Assembly: GCF_020097155.1 (NCBI RefSeq)
Contig: NZ_CP083691.1
Coordinates: forward strand, 1,550,001-1,614,000
DNA from: Micrococcus porci
Lineage (GTDB): Bacteria > Actinomycetota > Actinomycetes > Actinomycetales > Micrococcaceae
Direction of reading: 5' to 3'
Length of the DNA stretch: 64,000 nucleotides
Shown: positions 18,560 through 26,295 of the stretch, piece by piece
How positions within the stretch are numbered: position 1 is the stretch's first letter
Layout of the letters: every line of letters starts with the position of its first letter
Notes under the pieces: generated by a model
The model's database searches: none
Told to the model about the DNA's origin: nothing
What the model saw: only the letters and a program-made list of their open reading frames with translations
Program-made: the position numbers and the translations under genes

Positions 18560-19761
18560 CCGGCCCGGACGCCGCCGCTCCTGCCGGCCCGGGGCTTCCC
18601 CCCGGGCCCGTCCCGCCCGAGCGCGCGCTGCGCTCCGTGCTGACCTCCGCCGCGGCGGCCCTCGGCGTGCCCGGCTGCGCGAACGCGCTGGGAGTGCCGG
18701 TGACGCGGCGCGTCGTCGTCGCGCTCGTGGACGGGCTCGGCCGGGGCGTCCTGAAGCGCTTCAGCGGCCACGCCCCGACCCTGCGGGCGGCCATGGCCGA
18801 CGGCGGTCGGGTGCTCACGGCCGCCACCCCGACCACCACGGCGGCCTCGCTGACGAGCCTGGGCACCGGACTCGACGTGGGGGAGCACGGCGTCGCCGGC
18901 TACGACGTCCTCGACCCGGACCGGGGGGTGGTCGTCAACATGCTCGGCGGCTGGGACGAGGCCACGGACCCGCTGGCCTGGCAGCCGCACCCCACGGTGT
19001 TCGAGCGGGCCGTGGAGGCCGGCGTCGATGCCGTCACCGTCTCGCTGCCCGAGTTCGAGCACTCCGCGCTGACCCGCGCAGGGCTGCGCGGCGGCCGGTT
19101 CGTCGGCGGGCGCGGCCTCCTCGCCCGGGCCGGTCACGCGGAGCGGGTGCTGGCGGACGCCTGCGTGCCCACGCTCGTCTACTTCTACGTCAACGAGCTG
19201 GACAAGGCCGGCCACCGCGACGGCGTCGGCTCCCGCTCCTGGCTCCACGCCCTGGAGGAGGTGGACGCCGCCCTCCGCCGCCTCGTGTCGCGCGTCCCCG
19301 CGGGGACCGTGGTGCTCGCCACGGGCGACCACGGCATGGTGGACGTCGCGGAGTCCCGACGCGTGGACTACGCGGCCCTCGGCGACGACGGCGCGCCGGT
19401 CAGGCCGGGGCTGCTCGCGGGGGTGGCCCACACGGCGGGCGAACCGCGCCTGGTGCAGCTGCACTTCGCCCCGACGGCGACCCCCGCGGAGCGTGAGGGG
19501 ACCCGCCGGGCATGGGAGGACGCCTACGGGGACCAGGCCTGGATCCTCACCCGTGACGAGGCCGTGGCCGCGGGGTGGTTCGGCGAGCGCGTCGCGGACC
19601 GCGTCCTGCCGCGCATCGGCGACCTGCTCGTGGCGTGCCACGGGGAGCTCGCGCTCTACGATGGGCGCCGCGTGAGCCCCCGCGCGTTCGCGATGGTCGG
19701 GCAGCACGGGTCGCCGACCCGCGCCGAGCGCGAGGTGCCGCTGCTCACCTGGCGGCGCTGA
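18556..19761 (+). CDS. Nucleotide pyrophosphatase/phosphodiesterase family (alkaline phosphatase superfamily) protein
   Basis: A 401-residue protein with the metal and nucleophile motifs of the NPP family: ALVDGLG (first metal Asp), TPTTTAASLTSLGTG (nucleophile Thr), ELDKAGH, ATGDHGMVD and GQHGS. These enzymes hydrolyse phosphodiester or pyrophosphate bonds, with two zinc ions in characterised members. No signal peptide or TM segment is apparent, so it is probably cytosolic. GTG at 18556 overlaps the preceding stop. The substrate cannot be read from the sequence. Confidence 0.85.
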   Translation: MTGPDAAAPAGPGLPPGPVPPERALRSVLTSAAAALGVPGCANALGVPVTRRVVVALVDGLGRGVLKRFSGHAPTLRAAMADGGRVLTAATPTTTAASLTSLGTGLDVGEHGVAGYDVLDPDRGVVVNMLGGWDEATDPLAWQPHPTVFERAVEAGVDAVTVSLPEFEHSALTRAGLRGGRFVGGRGLLARAGHAERVLADACVPTLVYFYVNELDKAGHRDGVGSRSWLHALEEVDAALRRLVSRVPAGTVVLATGDHGMVDVAESRRVDYAALGDDGAPVRPGLLAGVAHTAGEPRLVQLHFAPTATPAEREGTRRAWEDAYGDQAWILTRDEAVAAGWFGERVADRVLPRIGDLLVACHGELALYDGRRVSPRAFAMVGQHGSPTRAEREVPLLTWRR

Positions 19762-19797
19762 GGCGCCCCTGCCGCGGGCCGCGCACGGGCTCCGGCG

Positions 19798-21330
19798 TCA
19801 GTCGCTCTTCTTGCCGAAGACGATGTCGTCCCAGCTGGGCACCGAGGCGCGCCGCGCGGCGGAGCGCGCCCGGGGCCGCGGCGTCGGCATGGCGGGGCGC
19901 TCCCGACGCGCGGTGCGCGCCGGCTCCTCCTCCTGCGGGGCGGCCACCGGCGCATCGGACGGCTCGGCGTCGGCCTGCATGGTTCCGGCCTGCCCGGTTT
20001 CGGTCCGATCGGCACCGGAAGGCCCGGCAACGGTCTTCCCGGCGTCGGTCTTCCCTGGGGCCTGCGGCGTCACGGCGTCCTCGCGGCCGGCGGCGTCGAC
20101 CGCCGGGGCCGCCTCGGCGGCGGGGGAGTCGGCCTCGACGGGCGGGCGGCCGTCCGCGCCGTCCTTCGCGACCTCCTCCCGGAGCGAGGGCAGGCCACGC
20201 AGCAGGCGGGCCGCCCGGCCGGGGGCGGCGGGCTCGGTCTCGGCCTGCTCCGTGTGGTCGGCCTCGGCGCCGTCCTGGCGGGCCTCGCGCTCGGCCACGC
20301 CGCGGGCGATCAGGTGGGCGAGGGCGTCGTCGGACTCCGCGTCCTGACCGACCCGCCGGCCACGCCGGGCCCGCAGGATCTCGAGCAGGTCGGCGTCGAC
20401 CCCGACCGAGGACGGGCTCGCCCCCAGCGGAGTCACGGCCGCGGGGGCGTCGCCGCCCGAGGCCTCCTCACCGCCGCCCTGCTGCGGCGCGGCAGCATCG
20501 TCCTCCCGTGTCAGGGGCTCCTCTGCGGTGAACACGTCCCACGCCTCGGCGTCGGAGAGGATCCGCGCCCAGGCGTTCTCCGGGTCCAGCCGACCACCGG
20601 CCGGGCGGAACGACCAGCGGGCCGGCGGCTCCTCGGCCGTCAGCGCCCGACCCCGCGGGGGCAGGGGGAACCGGGCGACCACGGTCCATGCGACGCCGCC
20701 GCTCTCACGCCAGGCGTCCCACTCCAGGCTCGCCGGGTCCGTGCCGAGCTCGCGCACTCGGTGCTCGGCGAGCGCGCCCAGGGTGGTGGGACCGCCGTCG
20801 GCGACGGTGCCGGAGTAGAGGTCCGGGCCGCCGACCCACACCTGGACGGCGCGCGCCTGCTGGGCGATGTAGCCGCGCTCGGCGAGCACCGGGTACCCGT
20901 AGGTGCGGACCCGGGAGAACGCGTTCCCGGACTCGCGGGCGACCTGCTCGACGGATGCGCCCGCGCGGATGCGGGCCTGGATGTCACGGGGGCTCAGGGG
21001 CTGGGCCTCGGCGGTGGCCGCCGCGCGCACGTCCGCCTGCTCGGCCACCGCCGTCACGGGAGCCGCCGGCTCCTGGGCAGGGGACGGCGCCGGTCGCGGG
21101 ACCTCCGGGGCGGGGGCCTCCGCGGACGGCTCGTCGGCCTGGGCGGGGGAGGCGGGCGCGGCACCGTCCGCGGGCTCGGCGGCGGGGACCGCGTCCGGGC
21201 GGGCCACGTCGTCGAGGGCGAGGCGGCGCAGGAACGGGGTGCGCTCGAGCGTGTGCTCGGTCCCGTCCGGGGCCGCCAGACGGAGGGCGTGCCCGTCCTC
21301 GGTGGTGCCGGTCAGTCGGAGCTCGGCCAT
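19798..21330 (-). CDS. sepH: SepH, septation protein (formerly DUF3071)
   Basis: A 510-residue protein. The N-terminal ~120 residues (MAELRLTGTTEDGHALRL...FLRRLAL) and a helix-turn-helix-like stretch after SPRDIQARIRAG (GASVEQVARESG) match actinobacterial SepH, a cell-division protein that stimulates FtsZ assembly in Streptomyces and mycobacteria. The C-terminal half is long, acidic and low in complexity, with short in-frame repeats (AGKTDAGKTVAG near 20019-20060) and a basic end near the C-terminus. It is divergent from the DUF4193 gene as in other actinobacteria. A TAGGAT -10 lies 64 nt upstream of the ATG. Confidence 0.85.
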   Translation of the reverse strand: MAELRLTGTTEDGHALRLAAPDGTEHTLERTPFLRRLALDDVARPDAVPAAEPADGAAPASPAQADEPSAEAPAPEVPRPAPSPAQEPAAPVTAVAEQADVRAAATAEAQPLSPRDIQARIRAGASVEQVARESGNAFSRVRTYGYPVLAERGYIAQQARAVQVWVGGPDLYSGTVADGGPTTLGALAEHRVRELGTDPASLEWDAWRESGGVAWTVVARFPLPPRGRALTAEEPPARWSFRPAGGRLDPENAWARILSDAEAWDVFTAEEPLTREDDAAAPQQGGGEEASGGDAPAAVTPLGASPSSVGVDADLLEILRARRGRRVGQDAESDDALAHLIARGVAEREARQDGAEADHTEQAETEPAAPGRAARLLRGLPSLREEVAKDGADGRPPVEADSPAAEAAPAVDAAGREDAVTPQAPGKTDAGKTVAGPSGADRTETGQAGTMQADAEPSDAPVAAPQEEEPARTARRERPAMPTPRPRARSAARRASVPSWDDIVFGKKSD

Positions 21331-21393
21331 GGAGGCGGTCCCTTCCGTGTCGTCGAGCCGGGGCGGGGGCGCCGCCCGGGCAGGGTTTCTCCG

Positions 21394-21399
21394 ATCCTA
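21394..21399 (-). promoter_or_regulatory. -10 element of sepH
   Basis: TAGGAT on the minus strand 64 nt upstream of the sepH ATG, in the 276-bp gap between sepH and the DUF4193 gene. Confidence 0.4.
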
Positions 21400-21452
21400 A
21401 CGGCCGGGGAGGCCCCCGCGGCGGGACCTGCGCCCGGGCGGTCCAGTCCGCC

Positions 21453-21479
21453 GGGAGCGGAGCATTTTGCTCCGCGCCC
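21453..21479. promoter_or_regulatory. Long palindrome over the -35 region of the DUF4193 gene
   Basis: GGG-A-GCGGAGC-ATTTT-GCTCCGC-G-CCC: 10 of 11 base pairs in each arm match around an AT-rich 5-nt loop. The gap lies between divergent genes, so it is not a terminator. It covers the TTTGCT hexamer at 21466-21471, so a repressor or activator site is likely. The AT-rich loop stands out in this GC-rich sequence. Confidence 0.5.
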
Positions 21480-21494
21480 CTCATGGTGCACAAT
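21466..21494 (+). promoter_or_regulatory. Promoter of the DUF4193 gene
   Basis: TTTGCT (21466-21471), a 17-bp spacer, and CACAAT (21489-21494). The leader to the ATG at 21607 would be about 105 nt and holds no other structure that I recognise. Confidence 0.4.
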
Positions 21495-21606
21495 CTACGC
21501 GCAACGGCGCTGGACGGGCCCTCCGCGATCTCCGCGGCGCCCGCCGACGGCGCCCCCCGACACCGGTCCCGGTGCCGTCCCACCACCAGCGGAGCGTGAG
21601 ATCCCC

Positions 21607-21906
21607 ATGGCCACCGACTACGACGCACCTCGCAAGAACGAGGAAGAGCTGAGCCAGAACTCCATCGAGGAGCTCAAGGCCCGGCGCACCGACACCCAGT
21701 CGGCCGTGGTGGACGAGGACGAGACGGAGGCCGCGGAGGGCTTCGAGCTCCCCGGCGCCGACCTCTCCGGCGAGGAGCTGATGGTCCGCGTGCTCCCCGC
21801 GCAGTCGGACGAGTTCACCTGTGCCTCCTGCTTCCTGGTGCGCCACCGGTCGCAGGCCGCGCGCGAGGAGGGCGGCCTCGTCTACTGCACCGACTGCGAG
21901 GGCTGA
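21607..21906 (+). CDS. DUF4193 family protein
   Basis: A 99-residue acidic protein beginning [10 protein letters not shown] with SIEELKARR, a central acidic region, and a C-terminal zinc-ribbon-like cluster C72-x2-C75...C94-x2-C97. This matches the DUF4193 family conserved across actinobacteria next to dut and sepH. Its function is unknown; the Cys pairs suggest metal binding. A GGAG/GTGAG site precedes the ATG, and a 22-bp terminator follows. Confidence 0.88.
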   Translation: MATDYDAPRKNEEELSQNSIEELKARRTDTQSAVVDEDETEAAEGFELPGADLSGEELMVRVLPAQSDEFTCASCFLVRHRSQAAREEGGLVYCTDCEG

Positions 21907-21914
21907 CCCACCGC

Positions 21915-21963
21915 CACGACGACGCCCCCGACCCTCCAGGAGAGGGTCGGGGGCGTCGTCGTG
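21915..21963. terminator. Strong 22-bp perfect terminator hairpin
   Basis: Perfect stem 21915-21936 / 21942-21963 with a 5-nt loop CAGGA, starting 8 nt after the DUF4193 stop and ending 26 bp before the DUF3093 stop on the other strand. There is no T-run. It should end transcription from both sides. Confidence 0.8.
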
Positions 21964-21989
21964 TGCGGCGGTCCGGGGAGGAGCGGCGC

Positions 21990-22502
21990 TCAGCCCTCCC
22001 CGGCCATGCGCCCGCCGAGGGCGGCCACCAGGTCCTCCGGGTGACGGGTGCTGGCGAGCCAGTAGGGGGTGGCGTCCCGCTCGTCCTCGATCTGGATGCG
22101 GACCACAGGCGAGATCCAGCCGCGCACGCACACGTACGCCAGGCCGTGCAGCAGGGGGCCGCGCTGTGCCCGGGCGGCCTCGCCGCGGTGCCCGGTGACG
22201 GCGCCGAGGTGACGGCGCTCGATCTGCGCGCGGCCCACCTGGAGGGTGCGCTCGCGCACCACGATCCGCGGCGTGGAGGCCAGGAGGACGACGGCCTCGA
22301 CGACGAAGAACACCGCGGCCGCCAGGAAGCCGGCCCAGAGGGCCACCGGGGCGAGCACGAAGATGCACAGTCCGGCGAGCAGCAGGGCCACGAGCCACAC
22401 GCCCACGGACGGGCTCAGCCGCTCCTCGTACTGCACCGGGTCGGCGCTCGCGGCGACGGTGCGGGGGGCGTGGTGGTCGGGGGTCGCGGAGGCGTCCTGC
22501 AT
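21990..22502 (-). CDS. DUF3093 family membrane protein
   Basis: A 170-residue protein with two adjacent hydrophobic segments near 34-75 ([20 protein letters not shown] and the stretch after it) and a C-terminal soluble part with [15 protein letters not shown]...[17 protein letters not shown]. This matches DUF3093, an actinobacterial family of unknown function placed beside dut. ATG at 22502 has GGAGG close upstream. It is divergent from dut with only 45 bp between starts. Confidence 0.8.
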   Translation of the reverse strand: MQDASATPDHHAPRTVAASADPVQYEERLSPSVGVWLVALLLAGLCIFVLAPVALWAGFLAAAVFFVVEAVVLLASTPRIVVRERTLQVGRAQIERRHLGAVTGHRGEAARAQRGPLLHGLAYVCVRGWISPVVRIQIEDERDATPYWLASTRHPEDLVAALGGRMAGEG

Positions 22503-22533
22503 GTCCTCCAGCTTCCCACATCCGTCCGGGCGG

Positions 22534-22539
22534 TAGAGT
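22534..22539 (+). promoter_or_regulatory. -10 element of the dut operon
   Basis: TAGAGT ending 8 nt before the dut GTG, with no Shine-Dalgarno between; a leaderless transcript is likely. Confidence 0.45.
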
Positions 22540-22547
22540 CGGGCCTC

Positions 22548-23039
22548 GTGAACGGACCCCGCGAGATCGACGTCCCCCTGCGCGCCCTGGACCCGCAGCT
22601 GCCGCCGCCGGAGTACGCCCGGCCCGACGACGCCGGGGCGGACCTGCGCGCCGCGGAGGACGTCACGCTGGCCCCCGGCGAGCGCGCCCTGGTGCCCACC
22701 GGCGTCGCGCTGGCCATCCCCGCCGGGTTCGCCGGCTTCGTCCACCCCCGCTCCGGGCTGGCCGTGCGCCACGGCCTGAGCGTGGTGAACGCCCCCGGGA
22801 CCATCGACGCCGGCTACCGCGGCGAGATCAAGGTCCCGCTCATCAACCTCGATCCGACCGAGCCCGTCGTGCTGCGCCGCGGCGATCGGATCGCCCAGCT
22901 GGTGGTGCAGCCCGTGGTGCAGGCCCGCTTCATGGCCGTGGACCGGCTCGCGGACTCCGAGCGCGGCGAGGCCGGGTTCGGCTCCACGGGCGGGTTCACC
23001 CCGGCCGCCCACGACGACGCCCCCGGGAGGACGGCATGA
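22548..23039 (+). CDS. dut: Deoxyuridine 5'-triphosphate nucleotidohydrolase (dUTPase)
   Basis: A 163-residue trimeric-type dUTPase. The motifs appear in order: DDAGADLRA (motif 1), [11 protein letters not shown] (2), [16 protein letters not shown] (3), [12 protein letters not shown] (4) and [10 protein letters not shown] (5). It hydrolyses dUTP to dUMP and PPi, limiting uracil in DNA. GTG at 22548 follows a -10 element at leaderless spacing. Its stop overlaps the DUF3710 start (ATGA), the beginning of a four-gene coupled unit. Confidence 0.96.
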   Translation: MNGPREIDVPLRALDPQLPPPEYARPDDAGADLRAAEDVTLAPGERALVPTGVALAIPAGFAGFVHPRSGLAVRHGLSVVNAPGTIDAGYRGEIKVPLINLDPTEPVVLRRGDRIAQLVVQPVVQARFMAVDRLADSERGEAGFGSTGGFTPAAHDDAPGRTA

Positions 23040-23815
23040 TCTTCGGACGCAACCGCAACGTGCGCCACGAGCAGGTGGCCGTGCCCGAGCAGCTCAAGGA
23101 CGAGCGTGACCGGCTGGTCGAGGCCCGCCCCGCCCCGGCCGCCGAGGGAGACCGCGGCCCCTTCGACGTCGAGGCGGCCCCGTCCGGTCGGCCCTCCGTC
23201 GACCTCGGAGCGCTGCGCGTTCCCGCCGTCCAGGGCATGCAGCTCCGCCTGGACGTCGAGGACGCCACCCAGCGGATCGTCGCGGTCACCGTGACCCTGG
23301 AGCGCTCCGCCCTGCAGATCCAGGCGTTCTCCGCGCCCCGCGCCGCGGGTGTCTGGGACGACCTGCGCGCGGAGATCAAGGAGGCGCTGGTGGGCACCCC
23401 CGGGGCCCAGGTGCAGGAGCAGTCGGGCGGGTTCGGCCCGGAGGTGCTGACGCGCATCCCCGCCACCCTGCCCGACGGCTCCCCGGGCTGGAACGTCGCC
23501 CGCTTCGTGGGGGTCGACGGACCCCGCTGGTTCGTGCGCGGCGTGTTCCACGGCGAGGCCGCGTACCTCCCGGACGCCGCCCGCGCCCTCGAGGACGTCT
23601 TCGCCGGCGTCGTCGTGGTCCGGGGTGACGCGCCGCTGCCCCCGCGCGAGCTGCTCCCGCTGCGCCCGCCGGCCGACGCCCAGCCCGTGCGGCGGCGTCC
23701 GCGCCCGCATGCGGGCGGCGAGCCCGACGTCCACGCCCGCCGGCCCGACGACGCGCCGGAGACCGGCGCCGAGACCCTCCCCGAGCGCGGCCCGGAGATC
23801 ACGGAGATCCGGTGA
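23036..23815 (+). CDS. DUF3710 family protein
   Basis: A 259-residue soluble protein. The central part ([62 protein letters not shown]) matches DUF3710, found after dut throughout actinobacteria. Function unknown. The N-terminus MIFGRNRN is basic, and the C-terminal ~50 residues are proline- and arginine-rich and probably disordered. It starts within the dut stop codon. Confidence 0.88.
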   Translation: MIFGRNRNVRHEQVAVPEQLKDERDRLVEARPAPAAEGDRGPFDVEAAPSGRPSVDLGALRVPAVQGMQLRLDVEDATQRIVAVTVTLERSALQIQAFSAPRAAGVWDDLRAEIKEALVGTPGAQVQEQSGGFGPEVLTRIPATLPDGSPGWNVARFVGVDGPRWFVRGVFHGEAAYLPDAARALEDVFAGVVVVRGDAPLPPRELLPLRPPADAQPVRRRPRPHAGGEPDVHARRPDDAPETGAETLPERGPEITEIR

Positions 23816-23825
23816 GGCGCGCCCG

Positions 23826-24143
23826 ATGAGCCCCCGCAGGACGCCCGCCCCCGCGGGGGAGCGCCCGGCCGGGGAGCGGGTGGGCGTCGTGGTCGCAGTG
23901 ACGTTCCCTGGGGCCGACGACGCCACCGTCTTCCGCGCCGCCCTGGCCGATGACCTGCCCGCGCCGGGCCGGCCTGAGCCGCAGGAGGTCCTGCACCTCG
24001 TGTGGCACGGTCGCCACCGGGTGGCCGGGGTCATGCCCGGCGCCTGGATGCGGGTCCTCGGGCACCCGGTGGCCGTGGCCGGCGAGCCGACCCTGTTCAA
24101 CCCCGAGTTCCACCTGATCGACGACGAAGGCGGCCCCGCATGA
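23826..24143 (+). CDS. OB-fold nucleic-acid-binding-like protein
   Basis: A 105-residue protein. The pattern VGVVVAVTF...VLHLVWHGRHRVAGVMPGAW...NPEFHLID matches the small OB-fold proteins found between DUF3710 and DUF3159 in actinobacteria (typical LVWLGRRRIAGI-PG-NP-YEL). Substrate is unknown; single-strand nucleic acid binding is a family inference. It starts 10 nt after DUF3710 and its stop overlaps the DUF3159 start (ATGA). Confidence 0.7.
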   Translation: MSPRRTPAPAGERPAGERVGVVVAVTFPGADDATVFRAALADDLPAPGRPEPQEVLHLVWHGRHRVAGVMPGAWMRVLGHPVAVAGEPTLFNPEFHLIDDEGGPA

Positions 24144-24856
24144 GCGCCCACCCCCGGCCGGACCACGGCCCCGACGCCGCACCCTCCGCCGCGGAGGGGC
24201 TGCAGGCGCTCGGCGCGCGGACCCGCGTGGACGAGGACGGCCGGATCGACGCGCTGGCCACCGTCGGCGGCGTCCGGGGCATCGTCGAGGCGTCCCTGCC
24301 CACCCTCGTGTTCCTCGTCGTCTTCCTGCTCGCCGGCCAGGTCTGGACCGCCGGCGCGGCCGCCCTCGGCGTCGCCGCGGTCATGACCGCGGCGCGTCTC
24401 GCCCAGCGCCAGTCCGCCGCCCAGGCGCTCGCCGGGCTCCTTGTCGTCGGCGTGTCCGTGGTGCTGGCCCTGACGCGCGGCGAGGCGCGGGACTTCTACC
24501 TGTGGGGCTTCGTCACGAACATCGCCTACGGGCTGGCCCTGCCCCTGTCCGCCGCGTTGGGCTGGCCGCTGGCTGGCCTGCTGTTCGGGATGGTGCGCGG
24601 CGAGGGTCTGCACTGGCGTGCGGACCCCGCCCGCCGCAGGGCCTACGGGATCGCCACGCTGATCGTGGCCGCCGTGTCATGGCTCCGCCTGGCCGTGCAG
24701 GCACCGCTCTACCTGGCGGACGCGGCCACGGCCCTGGGCGTCGCCCGCGTGGTCATGGGACTGCCCCTCTACGCGCTCGGGCTCTGGCTCGCCTGGTCGG
24801 TGAGCACGCCCCGTCCCGGCGCCCCGCCGCTCCGGCGGGACCCCGCCGCGGGCTAG
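24140..24856 (+). CDS. DUF3159 family polytopic membrane protein
   Basis: A 238-residue protein with about six hydrophobic segments and an N-terminal GGVRGIVEASLPTLVFLVVF, the DUF3159 opening. Function unknown; the family sits next to ceoC in many actinobacteria and has been loosely annotated as an intracellular septation-type membrane protein. It starts inside the OB-fold stop codon. Its TAG stop shares the palindromic CTAG at 24853-24856 with the convergent ceoC stop. Confidence 0.82.
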   Translation: MSAHPRPDHGPDAAPSAAEGLQALGARTRVDEDGRIDALATVGGVRGIVEASLPTLVFLVVFLLAGQVWTAGAAALGVAAVMTAARLAQRQSAAQALAGLLVVGVSVVLALTRGEARDFYLWGFVTNIAYGLALPLSAALGWPLAGLLFGMVRGEGLHWRADPARRRAYGIATLIVAAVSWLRLAVQAPLYLADAATALGVARVVMGLPLYALGLWLAWSVSTPRPGAPPLRRDPAAG

Positions 24857-25509
24857 CCCACCAGGAGGCGGCGCAGGGCGCCCTCGGCCTCCGCGTCGGC
24901 CAGGAAGAACAGCTCGTCGGACTCCTCGAGGACCTCGTCCGGCGTCGACGAGCGCGGAGCGCCGTCGCGGACGATCGCCACCAGGGGGGCCGCCGCGGGC
25001 CAGGACACGGTGCCGACGCGGCGTCCGCGCAGCCAGTGGCCGCTCGGGATCCGGAACTCCGTCAGGGCGGCGCCCCCGGCCTCCAGGCGCAGCAGGCGCA
25101 CGAGGTCGCCCGACTCGACGGCCTCCTCCACGAGCGCCGTCATGATGGACGGCGTGGACACGGCGACGTCCACGCCCCAGGACTCGTCGAACAGCCAGTC
25201 GTTCAAGGGGTTGTTCACCCGCGCCACCGTGCGCCCCACGCCGAACTCGCTGCGGGCGAGCAGGGAGGCCACCAGGTTCGCGCGGTCGTCACCCGTGGCG
25301 GCCACCAGCACGTCCGCGCCGAGCGCCCCCGCCCGGCCCAGCACGCCGAGGTCCGTGGCGTCCCCGAGGACGGTGCGGGCCCCGGCCAGGTCGGAGCGGG
25401 CGGCGGCGTCCGCACGCGACTCCACGACGGACACCTCGTGCCCATGCGCGTGCAGCTCCCTGGCGATCGACGACCCCACCGCTCCGGCTCCCGCGATCAC
25501 GACCCTCAT
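24853..25509 (-). CDS. ceoC: TrkA-family K+ regulatory (RCK) protein, CeoC-like
   Basis: A 218-residue protein with an N-terminal Rossmann RCK_N domain (MRVVIAGAGAVGSSIARELHAHGHEV, GDATD, VAATGDDRANLV) and a C-terminal RCK_C/TrkA_C domain from ~135. RCK proteins bind NAD(H), ATP or cyclic di-AMP and gate K+ channels or transporters. ATG at 25509 overlaps the ceoB stop, so the pair is co-translated, as in M. tuberculosis ceoBC. No TrkH/TrkG channel is in the window; the likely partner is the divergent APC transporter. Confidence 0.88.
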   Translation of the reverse strand: MRVVIAGAGAVGSSIARELHAHGHEVSVVESRADAAARSDLAGARTVLGDATDLGVLGRAGALGADVLVAATGDDRANLVASLLARSEFGVGRTVARVNNPLNDWLFDESWGVDVAVSTPSIMTALVEEAVESGDLVRLLRLEAGGAALTEFRIPSGHWLRGRRVGTVSWPAAAPLVAIVRDGAPRSSTPDEVLEESDELFFLADAEAEGALRRLLVG

Positions 25510-26210
25510 GCGTCCTCCTCCTGGTCCTCGTCCTCGCCCGCCCGCACGTCGCCGGCCTCGCCCTGCAGGGCCGCCTCCACGCGGTCACGACGGGCGGCGG
25601 GGTACGCCACGTGGAGCACGTCGCCCTCCTGGAGCACGCCGTCCGGGGAGGGCAGCACGCCCTCGCCGTAGCGGGTCAGGTAGGCGATCCGCGCGCCGAC
25701 GGCGGCCTCCACGGCGTGCAGGGGACTGCCCCACCACGAGCGGTGGGGCATGTAGTCCCCCATGGCCAGCCGCCCGGAGGCGTCCCGGCGGGACGGCTCG
25801 GCGGTGCCGGCCGGGAGCAGCCGGTGCAGGACCTGGTCCGCGGTCCACTCGACGGAGGCGACCGTGGGGATGCCCAGGCGCTGGAACACCCGGGCCCGCT
25901 GGGCGTCGTAGATCCGCGCGACGACGTGCTGCACACCGAAGGTCTCCCGCGCCACGCGGGCGGCGATGACGTTGGTGGTGTCCTCCGTCGTCACGGCGGC
26001 CAGACCCTGCGCCTGTTCGATGCCGGCCCGCCGCAGCGCGTCGCGGTCGAAGCCGATGCCGGCGACGACCGTCCCGCCGAAGTCCGGGCCGAGGCCGGCG
26101 GTCAGCTCCGGAGAGCGCTCGATCACCGCCACGGAGTGGCCGGCGGTGTCCAGCGCCCCGGCCAAGCGGGTGCCGACGCGCCCGGCGCCGACGATCACGT
26201 AGTGCGCCAC
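25506..26210 (-). CDS. ceoB: TrkA-family K+ regulatory (RCK) protein, CeoB-like
   Basis: A 234-residue protein with RCK_N (HYVIVGAGRVGTRLAGAL, VVAGIGFDRDALRRAGI, AVTTEDTTNVIAARVAR) and a C-terminal RCK_C domain with an acidic tail (GEDEDQEEDA). GTG at 26210 has GGGAG upstream; the frame further up is not conserved in character. It is the first gene of the ceoBC pair, divergent from the KimA-like transporter with 85 bp between starts. A 7-bp inverted repeat ACGGCGC/GCGCCGT at 26224-26244 lies in that gap. Confidence 0.88.
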   Translation of the reverse strand: MAHYVIVGAGRVGTRLAGALDTAGHSVAVIERSPELTAGLGPDFGGTVVAGIGFDRDALRRAGIEQAQGLAAVTTEDTTNVIAARVARETFGVQHVVARIYDAQRARVFQRLGIPTVASVEWTADQVLHRLLPAGTAEPSRRDASGRLAMGDYMPHRSWWGSPLHAVEAAVGARIAYLTRYGEGVLPSPDGVLQEGDVLHVAYPAARRDRVEAALQGEAGDVRAGEDEDQEEDA

Positions 26211-26283
26211 GGCGCTCCCTTCCACGGCGCGTCGGGTGCGCCGTCGTCCGCCCCATCCTCCCATCCGCGCGCCCCCCGGGCGG

Positions 26284-26289
26284 TACCGT
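26284..26289 (+). promoter_or_regulatory. -10 element of the KimA-like transporter gene
   Basis: TACCGT ending 6 nt before the GTG at 26296; leaderless spacing. Confidence 0.4.
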
Positions 26290-26295
26290 GGAGCG

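Noticed and set aside
26211..26295. Cyclic di-AMP (ydaO/kimA-type) riboswitch upstream of the KimA-like gene.
   Set aside because: Only 85 bp separate the divergent starts, and the -10 element lies 6 nt before the GTG, so there is no room for the riboswitch.
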